Shown here: in pieces, positions 1 to 9,797 of the stretch
How positions within the stretch are numbered: the stretch's first letter is position 1
Layout of the letters: the number at the start of each line of letters is the position of its first letter
From: Tessaracoccus coleopterorum
GTDB lineage: Bacteria; Actinomycetota; Actinomycetes; Propionibacteriales; Propionibacteriaceae
DNA length: 64,000 nt
Direction: 5' to 3'
Assembly (NCBI RefSeq): GCF_011174705.1
Contig: NZ_JAANIJ010000001.1
Coordinates: forward strand, 2,666,001-2,730,000
Position numbers and translations under genes: made by a program
Notes under the pieces: model-generated
The model's input: only the letters and a program-made list of their open reading frames with translations
What the model was told of the DNA's origin: nothing
Databases searched by the model: none

Positions 1-1
1 C

Positions 2-1157
2 GGGCCCGCCGAGACGCAGGACCTGCATGTCGACTGGGATCTCGAGGCCGCGCAGAAGCAGGGCTTCGACTGGTACATGCGCAAGGAGATCTTCGAGCAG
101 CCGAAGGCCGTGGCCGACACGCTCCTGGGCCGCCTCAACGACCGCGGCGAGCTGCAACTCGATGAGCTGCGGATGAGCCCGGAGCTGCTGCGTCGGGTCA
201 ACAAGATCGTCATCGTGGCATGTGGCACCGCCTTCTATGCCGGCCTCGTTGCCAAGTACGCCATCGAGCACTGGACCCGCATCCCCTGCGAGGTGGAGCT
301 CGCCTCCGAGTTCCGCTACCGCGACCCGATCATCGACCCGATGACGCTCGTCGTGACGATCTCCCAGTCTGGTGAGACGGCCGACACCCTGATGGCGATC
401 CGGCACGCCCGCGAGCAGCACGCCAAGGTGATCGCGATCTGCAACACCAACGGCGCCACCATCCCGCGCGAATCCGACGCCGTCATCTACACCCACGCCG
501 GCCCCGAGATCGGGGTCGCGTCCACCAAGGGCTTCACCACCCAGCTCGTCGCCTGCTACCTGCTCGGCCTCTACCTGGCGCAGGTGCGCGGCATGAAGTA
601 CGGCGACGAGATCGCCGCACTGCTGGCTGAGTTGGAGCGGATGCCCGACGCGATGCAGGCCATGCTCGACGGCAAGGACTCGATCTACTCACTGGCCTCC
701 GACCTCGTTGACGCCACCTCGGTGCTGTTCCTCGGCCGCCACGTCGGCTACCCGAGCGCGCTCGAGGGGGCGCTCAAGCTGAAGGAGCTGGCCTACATCC
801 ACGCTGAGGGGTTCGCGGCGGGGAGCTGAAGCACGGCCCGATTGCGCTGATCAGTGAGGGCCTGCCGGTGTTCGTGGTGGTCCCCCCAAGGGCCGCGACC
901 AGCTGCGCGACAAGGTGATCTCCAACATCGCCGAGGTGCGCGCCCGCGGTGCCCGCACGATCGTGCTGGCAGAGGCCGACGACGAGGAAGCCCGCGCGGC
1001 GGCCGATACCCTCATCGAGCTGCCGAGGGTGTCGACCCTGCTGCAGCCGATGGTGGCGATCATCCCGTTGCAGTTGTTCGCCTGCGAGTTGGCCACGGCG
1101 AAGGGCCACGATGTCGACCAGCCCCGGAACCTGGCGAAGTCGGTGACGGTCGAGTGA
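2..1157 (+). CDS. glmS: Glutamine-fructose-6-phosphate aminotransferase (isomerizing), 3' part
   Basis: GlmS makes glucosamine-6-phosphate from fructose-6-phosphate and glutamine, the first step towards UDP-GlcNAc and peptidoglycan. The window opens inside the gene: the glutaminase domain is missing and the linker (DWDLEAAQKQGFDWYMRKEI, EQP) leads into the two SIS sugar-isomerase domains. VACGTAFYAG and TISQSGETADT are the sugar-phosphate binding loops of SIS1, and ELKHGPIALI marks SIS2. The protein ends in KSVTVE, the invariant GlmS C-terminus. Two bases are missing, one G near 828 (AGELKHG) and one C near 893 (VVVPPKGRD). acpS follows after about 270 bp, the usual actinobacterial order. Identity is certain; only the breaks are in doubt. 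Confidence 0.96.
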
Positions 1158-1414
1158 TCGCTGGCCAGGGTCGGCTCAACTGAGCCCTGTCGCGACGAAG
1201 CCTCTCGGGTGCGGAGCGAGGTTCCCGGGCTTTGGTTCCGGGCTGCCGCGGTCGGTCGCCCGGCGGCGTTGCGCCCGGGTTCGGTTCCTTGTTGCTGGTC
1301 TTGCTCTGGTTGGGGTGTTGAGGCCGCCGGTCGTCCGTCCGAGTCAACCCTCGTTGCCCGGTTGTGCGTGGTCGGGGCGTGGCCAAGTCGCCGCGGCCCT
1401 GCGGGCCCGGCAAG

Positions 1415-1420
1415 TAGGGT
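1415..1420 (+). promoter_or_regulatory. -10 hexamer of a probably leaderless acpS promoter
   Basis: TAGGGT ends 6 nt before the acpS ATG at 1427 and no Shine-Dalgarno sequence is present, so transcription would start at or next to the start codon. No clear -35 box is visible. The rest of the 1158-1426 gap shows no gene. Confidence 0.45.
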
Positions 1421-1426
1421 GGCGCC

Positions 1427-1776
1427 ATGATCGTTGGTATCGGCACCGACCTCGTCGTGATCGAGCGGTTCAGGGAGATGCTGGCCAGGCGGCCCCGACT
1501 CGCCGAGCGGCTCCTCACCGATGGGGAGCGGGCGCTCTCCATCGAGTCCCAGGCCGCCCGGTTCTCGGCGAAGGAGTCGCTTGCCAAGGCCCTGGGCTCA
1601 CCCGGCGGCATGCGCTGGCTCGACTGCGAGGTCGTCAAGACCGACGACGGGTGCCCTCCTTCCGCAACACCGGCACGGTGGCCGCGCGGGTCGAGGAGCT
1701 CGGCATCGGCCGCATCCACCTCAGCATCAGCCACGACGGCGGCTACGCCACCACGATGGTGGTGTGTGAGAAATGA
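1427..1776 (+). CDS. acpS: Holo-[acyl-carrier-protein] synthase
   Basis: AcpS transfers 4'-phosphopantetheine from CoA to apo-ACP. The N-terminus [15 protein letters not shown] carries the catalytic Asp of the GxDxVxxxR-type motif, and [13 protein letters not shown] is the second signature (F-A-K-E). After one missing G near 1651 the protein continues [14 protein letters not shown] and ends in the Ile-His-Leu-Ser-Ile-Ser-His-Asp motif with [12 protein letters not shown]. About 117 residues, normal for the family. The stop overlaps the nnr start by 4 bp, so the two are translationally coupled. The ATG at 1427 is preferred because the conserved N-terminus starts there and a -10-like hexamer lies just upstream. 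Confidence 0.95.
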
Positions 1777-3154
1777 GGCATATCCTCACCTCTGCCCAGA
1801 TCCGCGCGGCGGAACAGCGCGTCTTCGACACCCGGGAGGACGTCGACCTGATGGGCCGCGCCGCGGCCGGCGTCGCCCGCGTGACCTCGACCGTGGCGCC
1901 CGAAGGCACCGTGCTGGTGGTCGTCGGCCCGGGCAACAACGGCGGGGACGGTCTCTTCGCGGCCGCGCTGCTCGCCACCCGCCGCCCCGTCCTGCTGTGG
2001 CTCGTCACCGGGGCCGCACACGAACCCGGGCTCAAGGCCGCCGTGCTCGCGGGCGCGCAGGAGGTGGGTGCCGTGGCCGCGATCTCCGCGCTGTCCGAGT
2101 GCGCAGTCGTGATCGACGCCTTCACAGGGTTGGGCTCCAGGCCCGGGCTCCCGCGACGGTGGAGACCTTCGCGGCCGCCTGTGAGGCCGAGGGGTGACCG
2201 TGGTCTCCGTGGACCTGCCGTCGGGTCTCGATGCGGACGACAACCGGCTCCATCGCAGCTTCCGCGCCACCCACACCGTCACCTTCGACTCGCCCAAGCC
2301 GTGCCACGCCCAGCAGCCCGCCTCCGGCCGTTGCGGCGCGGTGCACGTCATCGACATCGGCCTGGAGAGGGACGCCACCAACCTGCGCATCGCGGAGGAG
2401 TCCGACGTCGCGGCATGGTGGCCTACCCCGATGAGGGCTCCGACAAGTACTCCCGCGGCGTCGTGACCCTCGACACCGGGTCCGAGACCTACCCGGGGCC
2501 GCGCTCCTCAGCTGCGCCGGGGCCCTGCACGCGGGCGCCGGCATGGTCCGCTACACCGGCCGGGCCCCGTCCGGGCTCATTCTTTCACGGTTCCCCAGCG
2601 TCGTGATCGGCGACGGCAGGGCGGAGGCCACCGTCCTCGGCTCCGGTTGGGGCGACGCGGAACACTCCGCGTCCCGCGTCGAGTGGGCGAAGCTGCACCG
2701 GATCCCGGCCGTCGTCGACGCCGACGCCCTCTACGCGCTCCCACCGGGCGGCTCGACGGCTGGCTGCTCACACCCCACGCCGGGGAGTTGGCCAGGATCC
2801 TCGGCTGTACCCGGGCCCACGTCGAGCTCGAACCGCTGTCCTGCGCCCGTGAGGTCGCCCGCGCAACAGGGGCTGCCGTGCTGCTGAAGGGGCGACCCAG
2901 TATGTGGCCGAACCCTCCGGCCGGGTGACCATCGCGGTGGCGGGGCCCGCCTGGACGGCGCGTGCCGGGTCGGGTGATGTGCTGGCCGGAATCTGCGGGG
3001 CGCTGCTGGCGGCCGGGATCCCTGCCTGGCGGGCGGGCGTCCTCGGCGCGAGCATCCAGGCCATCACCGCACGGCGCAACCCCGGCCCGTACACGCCCGA
3101 CGAGTTGTCCGCCGGATGCCGGCCGTGATCGCCGATCTGACGCTGCGGCGCTGA
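1773..3154 (+). CDS. nnr: Bifunctional NAD(P)H-hydrate epimerase / ADP-dependent NAD(P)H-hydrate dehydratase
   Basis: This repair enzyme recycles hydrated NAD(P)H. The N-terminal YjeF epimerase domain shows [33 protein letters not shown] and [12 protein letters not shown]. The C-terminal YjeF/ribokinase-like dehydratase domain shows [32 protein letters not shown] and [20 protein letters not shown] with the catalytic Asp. About 460 residues after repair. It is broken by at least six single-base losses (near 2137, 2193, 2430, 2500, 2750, 2900 and 3115). In many actinobacteria alr lies between nnr and tsaE; here a minus-strand glycosyltransferase and a helicase fill that place. The gene ends 7 bp before the convergent glycosyltransferase. 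Confidence 0.93.
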
Positions 3155-3161
3155 GCCCCGC

Positions 3162-4302
3162 TCAGGCCGCGAAGCTCTCGTCGCGCACGGAGAGCCCGAT
3201 CGCCTTCTCGTAGTGGCCCATCAGCTCCGAGCACACATTGTTCCAGGTCCGACTGAGCGTCGAGGCGCGGGCAGCGCGGCCGAAGGCCTCCCGTTTCAGC
3301 GGATCGCCGACCAGGTCCTCGACGCTGGCGCGCAGGCCCTGCAGATCGCCGGGCCGATAGAGCCAGCCGGTGCGCGACGGATCGATGAGATCGATCGGGC
3401 CGCCACGGCGCGGCGCCACCACAGGCAGGCCCGAGGCCTTCGCCTCCTGGATCGCCTGGCAGAACGTCTCCAGTTCGCCGGGATGCACGAACAGGTCCAT
3501 GCTCGCCATCGCCCGGGAAGCGCCTCCCCTCGAGCTGGCCGAGGAAGAGCGACCGGGGAGCGACCGCTCCAGCTCCTGGCGCATCGGACCATCACCGATG
3601 ACCACGAGTCGGGTGCCCGGGATGTCGGCGACGGCCGCCAGGTCCTCGACCCGCTTCTCGCTGGCGAGGCGCCCCATGTAGCCGATCACGGTCTCGCCCC
3701 TCGGCGCGAACCAGGCCCGCAGCCCTTCGTCGCGCTTCGCAGGGGTGAACCGCACCGAGTCGACGCCGCGGCCCCACACCCCGACGCGGGGATGCCCTGG
3801 GAGACCAACTGGTCGCGCGCGAAGGTTGACGGCGCGAAGTTGAGAGACGCGAGTGTGTGCACCCGGCGCACCCGGCTCCACAGCAGCGGCGTCACCTGGG
3901 GAACCCGTAACGGGCCGCGTAGGTCGGCACCTCGGTCTGGTAGATCCCGACGATCGGAATGCCGAGCTTCGCCGCGACGGAGGCTGCCTTGTAGCCGACG
4001 ATGAACGGGGCCGCCAGGTGCACCACGTCGGGCTGGAACGTGGTGAGGATCTTCTCCACGGTGGAGGCGGAGGTCATCACGACGCGGACCTGACCGTAGA
4101 AGGGCAGACCGATCGACTGGACCGTCTCGACGGGGAAGCCGCAGTACTGCGTGGGGGTGCGGTCGCCGTCCTGGGGAGCGATGACAAGGGCCTCGTGCCC
4201 GTTGGCCTTCAGATACTCGAGGATCCGTAGGACCGAGTTCGTGACTCCGTTCAACTGTGGGAGGAAGGACTCCGCAACAATGGCCACACGCACGGCGCCC
4301 AT
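3162..4302 (-). CDS. GT4 glycosyltransferase, GDP-mannose-dependent alpha-mannosyltransferase type
   Basis: Starts [20 protein letters not shown], the typical N-terminus of the MgtA/PimB-like GT4 mannosyltransferases that build actinobacterial glycolipids and lipomannan at the cytoplasmic membrane face. Other visible GT4 features are [30 protein letters not shown], the second Rossmann domain with [12 protein letters not shown] and VVIGDGP, and the nucleotide-sugar site [18 protein letters not shown]. About 380 residues, family-like. Frame breaks lie near 3540, 3790 and 3895. The start at 4302 is chosen because [12 protein letters not shown] begins there; the frame stays open 14 codons further upstream. 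Acceptor is unknown; phosphatidylinositol mannosides or glucuronosyl diacylglycerol are family-based guesses. Confidence 0.85.
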
Positions 4303-4501
4303 GTTACTCCGCAAATAGCGTTGCCCCGGCCACGTGGGTGCCAACAGGGGGTGACCACCGGGTGACGTTTAGTTTAATCCGGCCACACCGCGTACACTCA
4401 TATGGCCCGGCCGAGGCGATTCACGCCTGAGTGACACATGAGCGGGCACGAGCCTGCGACATTTTGCGGGCGGAATCCCAGTGTTTAGGACACCTACATA
4501 G

Positions 4502-6553
4502 ATGAATGCACCACGCCGCAAGGAACGTTGGTCAACAGAGAAGCGCGCAGCCAAGGGCAATGCCCCTCAGCGCAGGCGCCCAGAAGCCCCGTCGGGCATG
4601 AACCGCAAGCAGCGCCGCGCGCTGCAGTTCGGTGAGGCGGCACGAACAACCGGGCAGACGCCCAGACCCGCGACGACAGCCGCGGAAACGACAACCGCAA
4701 CGAGTCGAGCCGCTCCACCGAGCGCGGCGACGACCGTCGTGGCGGTGACCGCTACTCCGAGCGTCGCGCCGACGACCGCTCCTCGGGTCGCAGGGACGAC
4801 CGGTCCCAGGGCCGCCGGGACGACCGCGGCCCCGTGACGACCGCTGGTCGGGGCGCAGAGACGACCGCTACGCGGATCGCCGCAGGGAGGACCGTCCCTC
4901 GGACCGATCAGACGATCGCGGCCCCCGCGACAACCGCTGGTCGGACCGCCCCCGCGACGACCGGTCCTCCGACCGTCCCCGCGACGACCGTTACTCCGAG
5001 CGTCGCAGCGACGACCGTTACTCCGAGCGTCGCGACGACCGCGGCCCCGCGATGACCGTCGCCGCGACCAGTCGTACCGGCCCGCCAACCGGTTCGACTC
5101 ACGCCGCACCCATGAACCCCACGGACGCGAGGACCGTCGCCGTCGCGACGACTTCCGTGGCGGCGACCGCGACCCGCAGCGCGGGGCGCACAACAGCTTC
5201 GAGGACGACAGCGACCAGATGAGCTGGACCGGCACGACTGTCGAGGCCGTGCAGGGCGAGGTCACCTCCGGCTTCTTCGAGCTCGGCGTTGCCGAGCCCC
5301 TCGTCCGGGTCCTTGCGGGCCAGGGGATCACCAACCCTTCCCGATCCAGGCCGCCACCATCGGTGACGCCCTCGAGGGCCGTGACGTGCTCGGCCGCGGA
5401 CGCACCGGCTCGGGCAAGACGCTCGCGTTCGGTCTCCCGATGCTGACCCGTCTCGCCAAGGGCACGCCGGTGGGGTCGCCCCGGGCGATGATCCTCACCC
5501 CGACCCGCGAGCTCGCGCTCCAGATCGCCGACAACCTGTCGCCCCTGGCGGCCGCCGTCGGGATCGACCTGACGCTGATCGCCGGTGGCATGTCGTATGG
5601 CCCGCAACTGCGCGCCTTCGAGCGTGGCGTCGACGTCATCGTCGCCACCCCGGCCGCCTGATCGACCTGCTCGAGCAGGGCGCCGCCGACCTCAGCCAGG
5701 TCGACATCGCCATCCTCGACGAGGCCGACCACATGGCCGACCTCGGGTTCATGCAGGACGTGCGCACGCTGCTCGACGCGTGTGGCGACGGCCAGCGCCT
5801 GCTGTTCTCGGCGACGCTCGATGCCGCCGTCGACAAGCTCGTCAAGCAGTACCTGCACGATCCCGTCACCCGCGAGGTCGACTCCGAGAAGGCTTCGGTC
5901 ACCACCATGGTGCACCGCCCCCTGATCGTGAAGCCGCACCACAAGAACCAGGTGACGGCCGAGATCGCCAACCGCGAGGGTCGCACCGTGCTGTTCGCCC
6001 GCACCCAGATGGGCACCGACCGCATCGCGGCCCAGCTGCGTGAGCAGGGTGTGATGGCCGGTGCGCTGCACGGCGGCCTGACGCAGGGCGCACGCGCCCG
6101 CATTCTCGGGCCTTCCGCGAGGGTCGGGTTCCGGTGCTCGTCGCCACCGATGTGGCCGCCCGTGGCATCCACGTCGACGACGTCAGCCTCGTGCTGCAGG
6201 TCGATCCGCCGCACGACCACAAGGACTACCTGCACCGCGCCGGCCGCACGGCCCGCGCGGGCAACGAGGGCGTCGTCGCGACCGTCGTGCTGCCGCACCA
6301 GCGCAAGCTGGCAAGGCGCCTGCTCGGCCAGGCCGGCGTCGGCGCGGAGGGCATCGAGGTCGAGCCGGGCACGCCTGAGTTGCGTGAGGCCACCGGAGCG
6401 CGCCCGACCTCGGGCGTGGCCATCGCCGAGTCCGATTACCAGAAGCTGATCGCGCCCAAGCAGCAGCAGCGTCGTCCCCGCCCGGACGGTCAGCGCGGCG
6501 GCCAGCGTGGACACGGTGGCTACCGTGGGCAGCGCAGGGGTCCGCGCTACTAG
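4502..6553 (+). CDS. DEAD-box RNA helicase with long Arg/Asp-rich N-terminal tail
   Basis: ATP-dependent RNA helicase of the RhlE/DeaD class. The core has the Q motif (GITNPFPIQ), motif I GRTGSGKT, Ia [11 protein letters not shown], motif [15 protein letters not shown], motif III LFSATLD, and [11 protein letters not shown] and [10 protein letters not shown]. Before the core is an unusual low-complexity tail of about 230 residues: a basic start ([20 protein letters not shown]), [13 protein letters not shown], then tandem DDRxxxRR-type units with a 26-bp exact DNA repeat (4981-5006 and 5008-5033). A short basic tail ends the protein. Missing bases near 4634, 4835, 5049, 5335, 5657 and 6112 explain the breaks. 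The 199-bp upstream gap suggests a long leader; AGGAC lies about 10 nt before the ATG. Likely role is ribosome assembly or RNA decay. Confidence 0.92.
4981..5033 (+). repeat. 26-bp direct repeat in the helicase tail
   Basis: Two exact 26-bp copies (4981-5006 and 5008-5033, period 27 bp) encode the repeated unit DDRYSERR. Weaker relatives of the unit occur back to about 4690. The period is a multiple of three, so copy number can change without breaking the frame. Confidence 0.9.
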
Positions 6554-6567
6554 TATTCAGTTTCGCT

Positions 6568-7487
6568 ATGGATACTGAAGCTGTGACCCTGAGGGTCGCG
6601 ACACCCGCCGACGCGCCGGAACTGCTGCGTGTGATCCGCGCAGCCTTTTCGGCGCGTCGGCCGGTCGATCCCCCTGCGGATGCCCTCTCGGACGACGTCG
6701 CCGACATCGAACGCGCCCTCACCGAGGGGCAGGCGTGGTGGTCGAGGCCGACGGGGAGCCCATCGCGGGCCTCCTGCTCGACCTCGACGGCGACGTGGTG
6801 ACGCTGCGTCGCGTCTCGGTGCTGCCCGACGCGGCGGGTAAGGGCGTCGCGAAGGACATGATCGCCGCCGCCCTGACGCTCGCCGCCGACCTCGGCGCCG
6901 CCCGGGCGAGGCTCACGGCGCGGGCCGAGTTCCCCGAGCTGATCTCCTGGTGGCGCGAACACGGCTTCGAGGAGCTCGAGCCGGCCGTCAACGGCGTGTG
7001 GATGGGGCGTGACCTGCCCGTGATCGTCGACGTGCCGACGGCAGAGGACATGCACGAGCTGGGCCGACGCATCGCCGACCTGCTCCGTGCCGGTGACGTC
7101 ATCGTCGCCACCGGTGACCTCGGCGCGGGCAAGACCACCCTCACGCAGGGCATAGGGGAGGGGCTGGACGTCGAGGGCCCGGTGATCTCACCGACCTTCG
7201 TCATCTCCCGGGTACACCCCAACCGAGGTGCAGGGCCCGCGCTGGTCCACGTCGACGCCTACCGGCTCGGGGCGGCCTCCGAGCTGGCCGACATCGACCT
7301 CGACGCGTCTCTCGCGGACGCGGTCACCCTCGTCGAGTGGGGCAGCGGCCTGGCCGAGTGGCTCGCCGACGACCGCTTGGACATTGACATCGTGCGCGGC
7401 GTGGACAGCGATGCGCGCACCGTATATCTGACGGGCACCGGCGGCCGCTGGGTCGGGGCCCTCGAACCGCTGAGGAGGCGGCCGTGA
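6568..7487 (+). CDS. tsaE: Fusion of a GNAT acetyltransferase and TsaE (t6A synthesis ATPase)
   Basis: Residues 1 to about 150 form a GNAT domain: MDTEAVTLRVATPADAPELL, then LRRVSVLPDAAGKGVAKDM (acetyl-CoA loop region) and WWREHGFEE. Without a stop it continues into TsaE: VDVPTAEDMHELGRRIA, P-loop GDLGAGKTTLTQGIGEGL, SPTFVISRVHP and VHVDAYRL. TsaE is the ATPase that supports TsaB-TsaD in threonylcarbamoylation of A37 in ANN-decoding tRNAs. One missing G near 6733 splits the GNAT half (EGQAVVVEADGEPIAG), but the GNAT-to-TsaE junction itself lies in one uninterrupted frame, so the fusion does not depend on the repair. The acetyl acceptor is unknown. tsaB overlaps the 3' end by 4 bp. Confidence 0.88.
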
Positions 7488-8126
7488 CCTGGACCCTGGG
7501 AATCGACACCAGCCACCACGTCGCCGTCGGCATCGCCGAGGACGGCAGGGCCGTGGCCCGGGAGGTGGTCGAGGACACCCGCGCGCACGTCGAGGAGTTG
7601 ATGCCGACGGTGCTGCGCGCCTGCGCCGCCGCGGGCATCGCCCTGACCGACGTCGACGAGTTCGTGGTCGGCATGGGCCCAGGCCCGTTCACCGGCCTGC
7701 GGGTCGGGGTGGCGACCGCCTGGAGCCTCGCCCATGCCGCGGGAAGACCCCGCACGGCGTCTGTTCGCTCGACGTCGTCGCCCGGCAGTTCGCCGATCAG
7801 GGCGCGCCCGAGCGGTTCATCGTTGCGGCCGACGCCCGCCGCAAGGAGCTCTACTGGCGCGTCTACCGCGCCGACGGGGCCCCGAGGGCGAGCCGCAGGT
7901 CAGTGCGCCCACGTCACTGCCCGACCTGAGTGTCGCTGGTGCGGTGCCCGAGGCCTTCCGCCCGCTCGTGCGACTCGAGGGTCCTGACCGCCTCGACCCC
8001 GCGGCCCTCGCGGCCTCGTGGCGCTCGCTCGAGCCCGCAGGAGACGAGCCCTACTACCTGCGCCCCGCCGACGCGACCGTGCCGGGCAAGCCCAAGTCGG
8101 CCCTGCCCCGGTTGCGCGCCCGATGA
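7484..8126 (+). CDS. tsaB: tRNA threonylcarbamoyladenosine biosynthesis protein TsaB
   Basis: TsaB is the inactive ASKHA partner of TsaD in the t6A complex. MTWTLGIDTSHHVAVGI opens the fold, and GMGPGPFTGLRVGVATAWSL is the hallmark G-x-G-P-G-S/P-F-T-G-L-R motif. FIVAADARRKELYW is the conserved second-lobe segment. The C-terminus (PYYLRPADATVPGKPKSALP) matches actinobacterial TsaB. About 214 residues. Missing bases near 7741 and 7882. It overlaps tsaE by 4 bp (ATGA-type) and rimI by 4 bp, a tightly coupled operon. Confidence 0.93.
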
Positions 8127-8608
8127 TCGTCGAACCGGCCCGGCCGGAGGATCTGGGAGGCATCGTCGCGCTGGAGGCGAACTTCGGGGTGCCCTGGTCC
8201 GAGGACTCCTGGCGCGCCGAACTCGAGGGCGACTCCCGCCTCGTGCTGGTGGCCCGCCGTGACTCGGGTGAGCTGGTCGGGGTGGCGGGCTTCCAGCTCG
8301 TCGACGACGTGGCCGACCTGCACCGCATCGTGGTGTCTCCGCAGCAGCGGCGCCTCGGCTTCGCCCGGGTGATGCTCGTCTCGGGCCTCCGCTGGGCCAT
8401 CGCCCAGGGCGCCAGCCGGATGCTGCTGGAGGTCGAACACGACAACGATCCGGCCATCACGCTGTACCGCGGCTACGGCTTCCGTGAGGTCGCCCGCCGC
8501 TCCGACTACTACGGCCCCGGCGCGCACGCGCTGGTGCTGGAACGCTTCCTGGAAGGCGTCGACGCCGATTCCGTCGGCATGTGGGACATGGAGGACACAC
8601 ATGAGTGA
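8123..8608 (+). CDS. rimI: Ribosomal protein S18-alanine N-acetyltransferase family protein (RimI)
   Basis: Intact GNAT protein of 161 residues. MIVEPARPEDLGGIVALEA starts the fold; LHRIVVSPQQRRLGFARVML contains the Q/R-x-x-G-x-G/A-type acetyl-CoA loop; LLEVEHDNDPAITLYRGYGF is the RimI signature region. The Tyr-rich end (RSDYYGPGAHALVLER) fits RimI. The ATG at 8123 overlaps the tsaB stop. Position between tsaB and tsaD is the classical actinobacterial arrangement. The target is assumed to be the N-terminal Ala of S18 from the family. Confidence 0.88.
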   Translation: MIVEPARPEDLGGIVALEANFGVPWSEDSWRAELEGDSRLVLVARRDSGELVGVAGFQLVDDVADLHRIVVSPQQRRLGFARVMLVSGLRWAIAQGASRMLLEVEHDNDPAITLYRGYGFREVARRSDYYGPGAHALVLERFLEGVDADSVGMWDMEDTHE

Positions 8609-9643
8609 GCCACTGGTTCTCGGGCTCGAATCCTCGTGCGACGAGACGGGCGTCGGGATCGTCCGCGGCCGTACGCTGCTCGCCAACGAGGTGGCCAGCT
8701 CGGTCGACCTGCACGTCCGCTTCGGCGGCGTGGTTCCCGAGGTGGCCAGCCGGGCGCACCTGTCGGCGCTGGTGCCGGCCCTCGAGCGGGCCGCTGCCAC
8801 GGCGGACGTGGACCTTGCCGACGTCGACGCGATCGCCGTGACCGCGGGCCCCGGCCTGATGGGCGCGCTGGTCGTGGGAATCGCCTCGGCCAAGGCGCTC
8901 GCCACCTACCTCGGCAAGCCGCTCTACGGCGTCAACCACCTCGTGGGCCACGTCGCGGTCGACCTGCTCGATCACGGTGCGCTCCCGATGCCGTCGCTCG
9001 CGCTGCTGGTCTCCGGCGGGCACACCTCGTTGCTGTACGTAGAGGACATCGCCACGAGGATCACCGAGGTCGGCTCCACCATCGACGACGCCGCGGGGAG
9101 GCCTACGACAAGGTGGCCCGCATCCTCGGGCTGCCGTACCCCGGGGCCCGGTCATCGACCGGGCGGCCGCCGACGGCGACCCGACGGCGATCCGGTTCCC
9201 GCGCGGGCTCACCGCCCGCCACGACATGGAGCGGCACCGCTTCGACTTCTCCTTCTCCGGCCTCAAGACGGCCGTCGCCCGGTGGGTGGAGCAGCGTCGC
9301 CTCGACGGCCTCGACGTGCCGGTCAACGACGTCGCGGCCAGCTTCCAGGAGGCCGTCTGCGACGTCCTGACCGCCAAGACCGTCGACGCCGCACAGGAGT
9401 ACGGGGTCAACTCGATCCTCATCGGCGGGGCGTGGCCGCCAATTCCAGGCTCCGGACCCTGCTGGAGGAGCGGGCCGCGGCCGTCGGCATCGAGCTGCGA
9501 CGCCCGCGCCCGGCCCTCTGCACCGATAACGGCGCGATGATCGCGGCCGTTGCCAGCGAGGCAATCACTGCGGGCGTAGGGCCGTCCGGGTTGGGGTTCG
9601 CCGCCAACTCGGGCTTCCGGTCTCCACCATCGTGGTGCCGTAG
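8601..9643 (+). CDS. tsaD: tRNA N6-adenosine threonylcarbamoyltransferase TsaD
   Basis: TsaD is the catalytic subunit that moves the threonylcarbamoyl group to A37. [15 protein letters not shown] is the N-terminal ASKHA phosphate loop, [11 protein letters not shown] carries the metal-binding Hxxx[14 protein letters not shown] is the second loop, [18 protein letters not shown] follows after repair, and [14 protein letters not shown] is the conserved C-lobe motif. CTDNGAMIA ends the active-site set. About 347 residues, family-normal. Breaks near 9094, 9150, 9430 and 9615 are single missing bases. It overlaps rimI by 8 bp. Confidence 0.95.
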
Positions 9644-9720
9644 CTCACCCGCTAGCACGGATCGGGTGTTGCTGCAACTAGGTAACGATCTGGTGTCAAA
9701 ACCCGCTGGACCTTTCAGAT

Positions 9721-9751
9721 TTGAACGTGTTCTCGCTAGGGTCCGTAATCA
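9721..9751 (+). promoter_or_regulatory. Possible promoter of the peptide importer
   Basis: TTGAAC (9721-9726) and TAATCA (9746-9751) are spaced by 19 bp, about 46 bp before the lipoprotein ATG. The fit to sigma-70-type boxes is only fair. Confidence 0.3.
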
Positions 9752-9797
9752 CTGCGGCCCGTAGGGCCCTTACGTCGTGCAACGACAAGGAGATTCA

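Noticed and set aside
800..900. Programmed frameshifting or recoding in glmS
   Set aside because: Two independent base losses within 70 bp, and similar losses in dozens of unrelated genes. No slippery site or downstream structure is shared.
4981..5033. Short direct repeats that could suggest CRISPR
   Set aside because: Period 27 bp with a one-base spacer, in frame with a protein repeat; no variable spacers.
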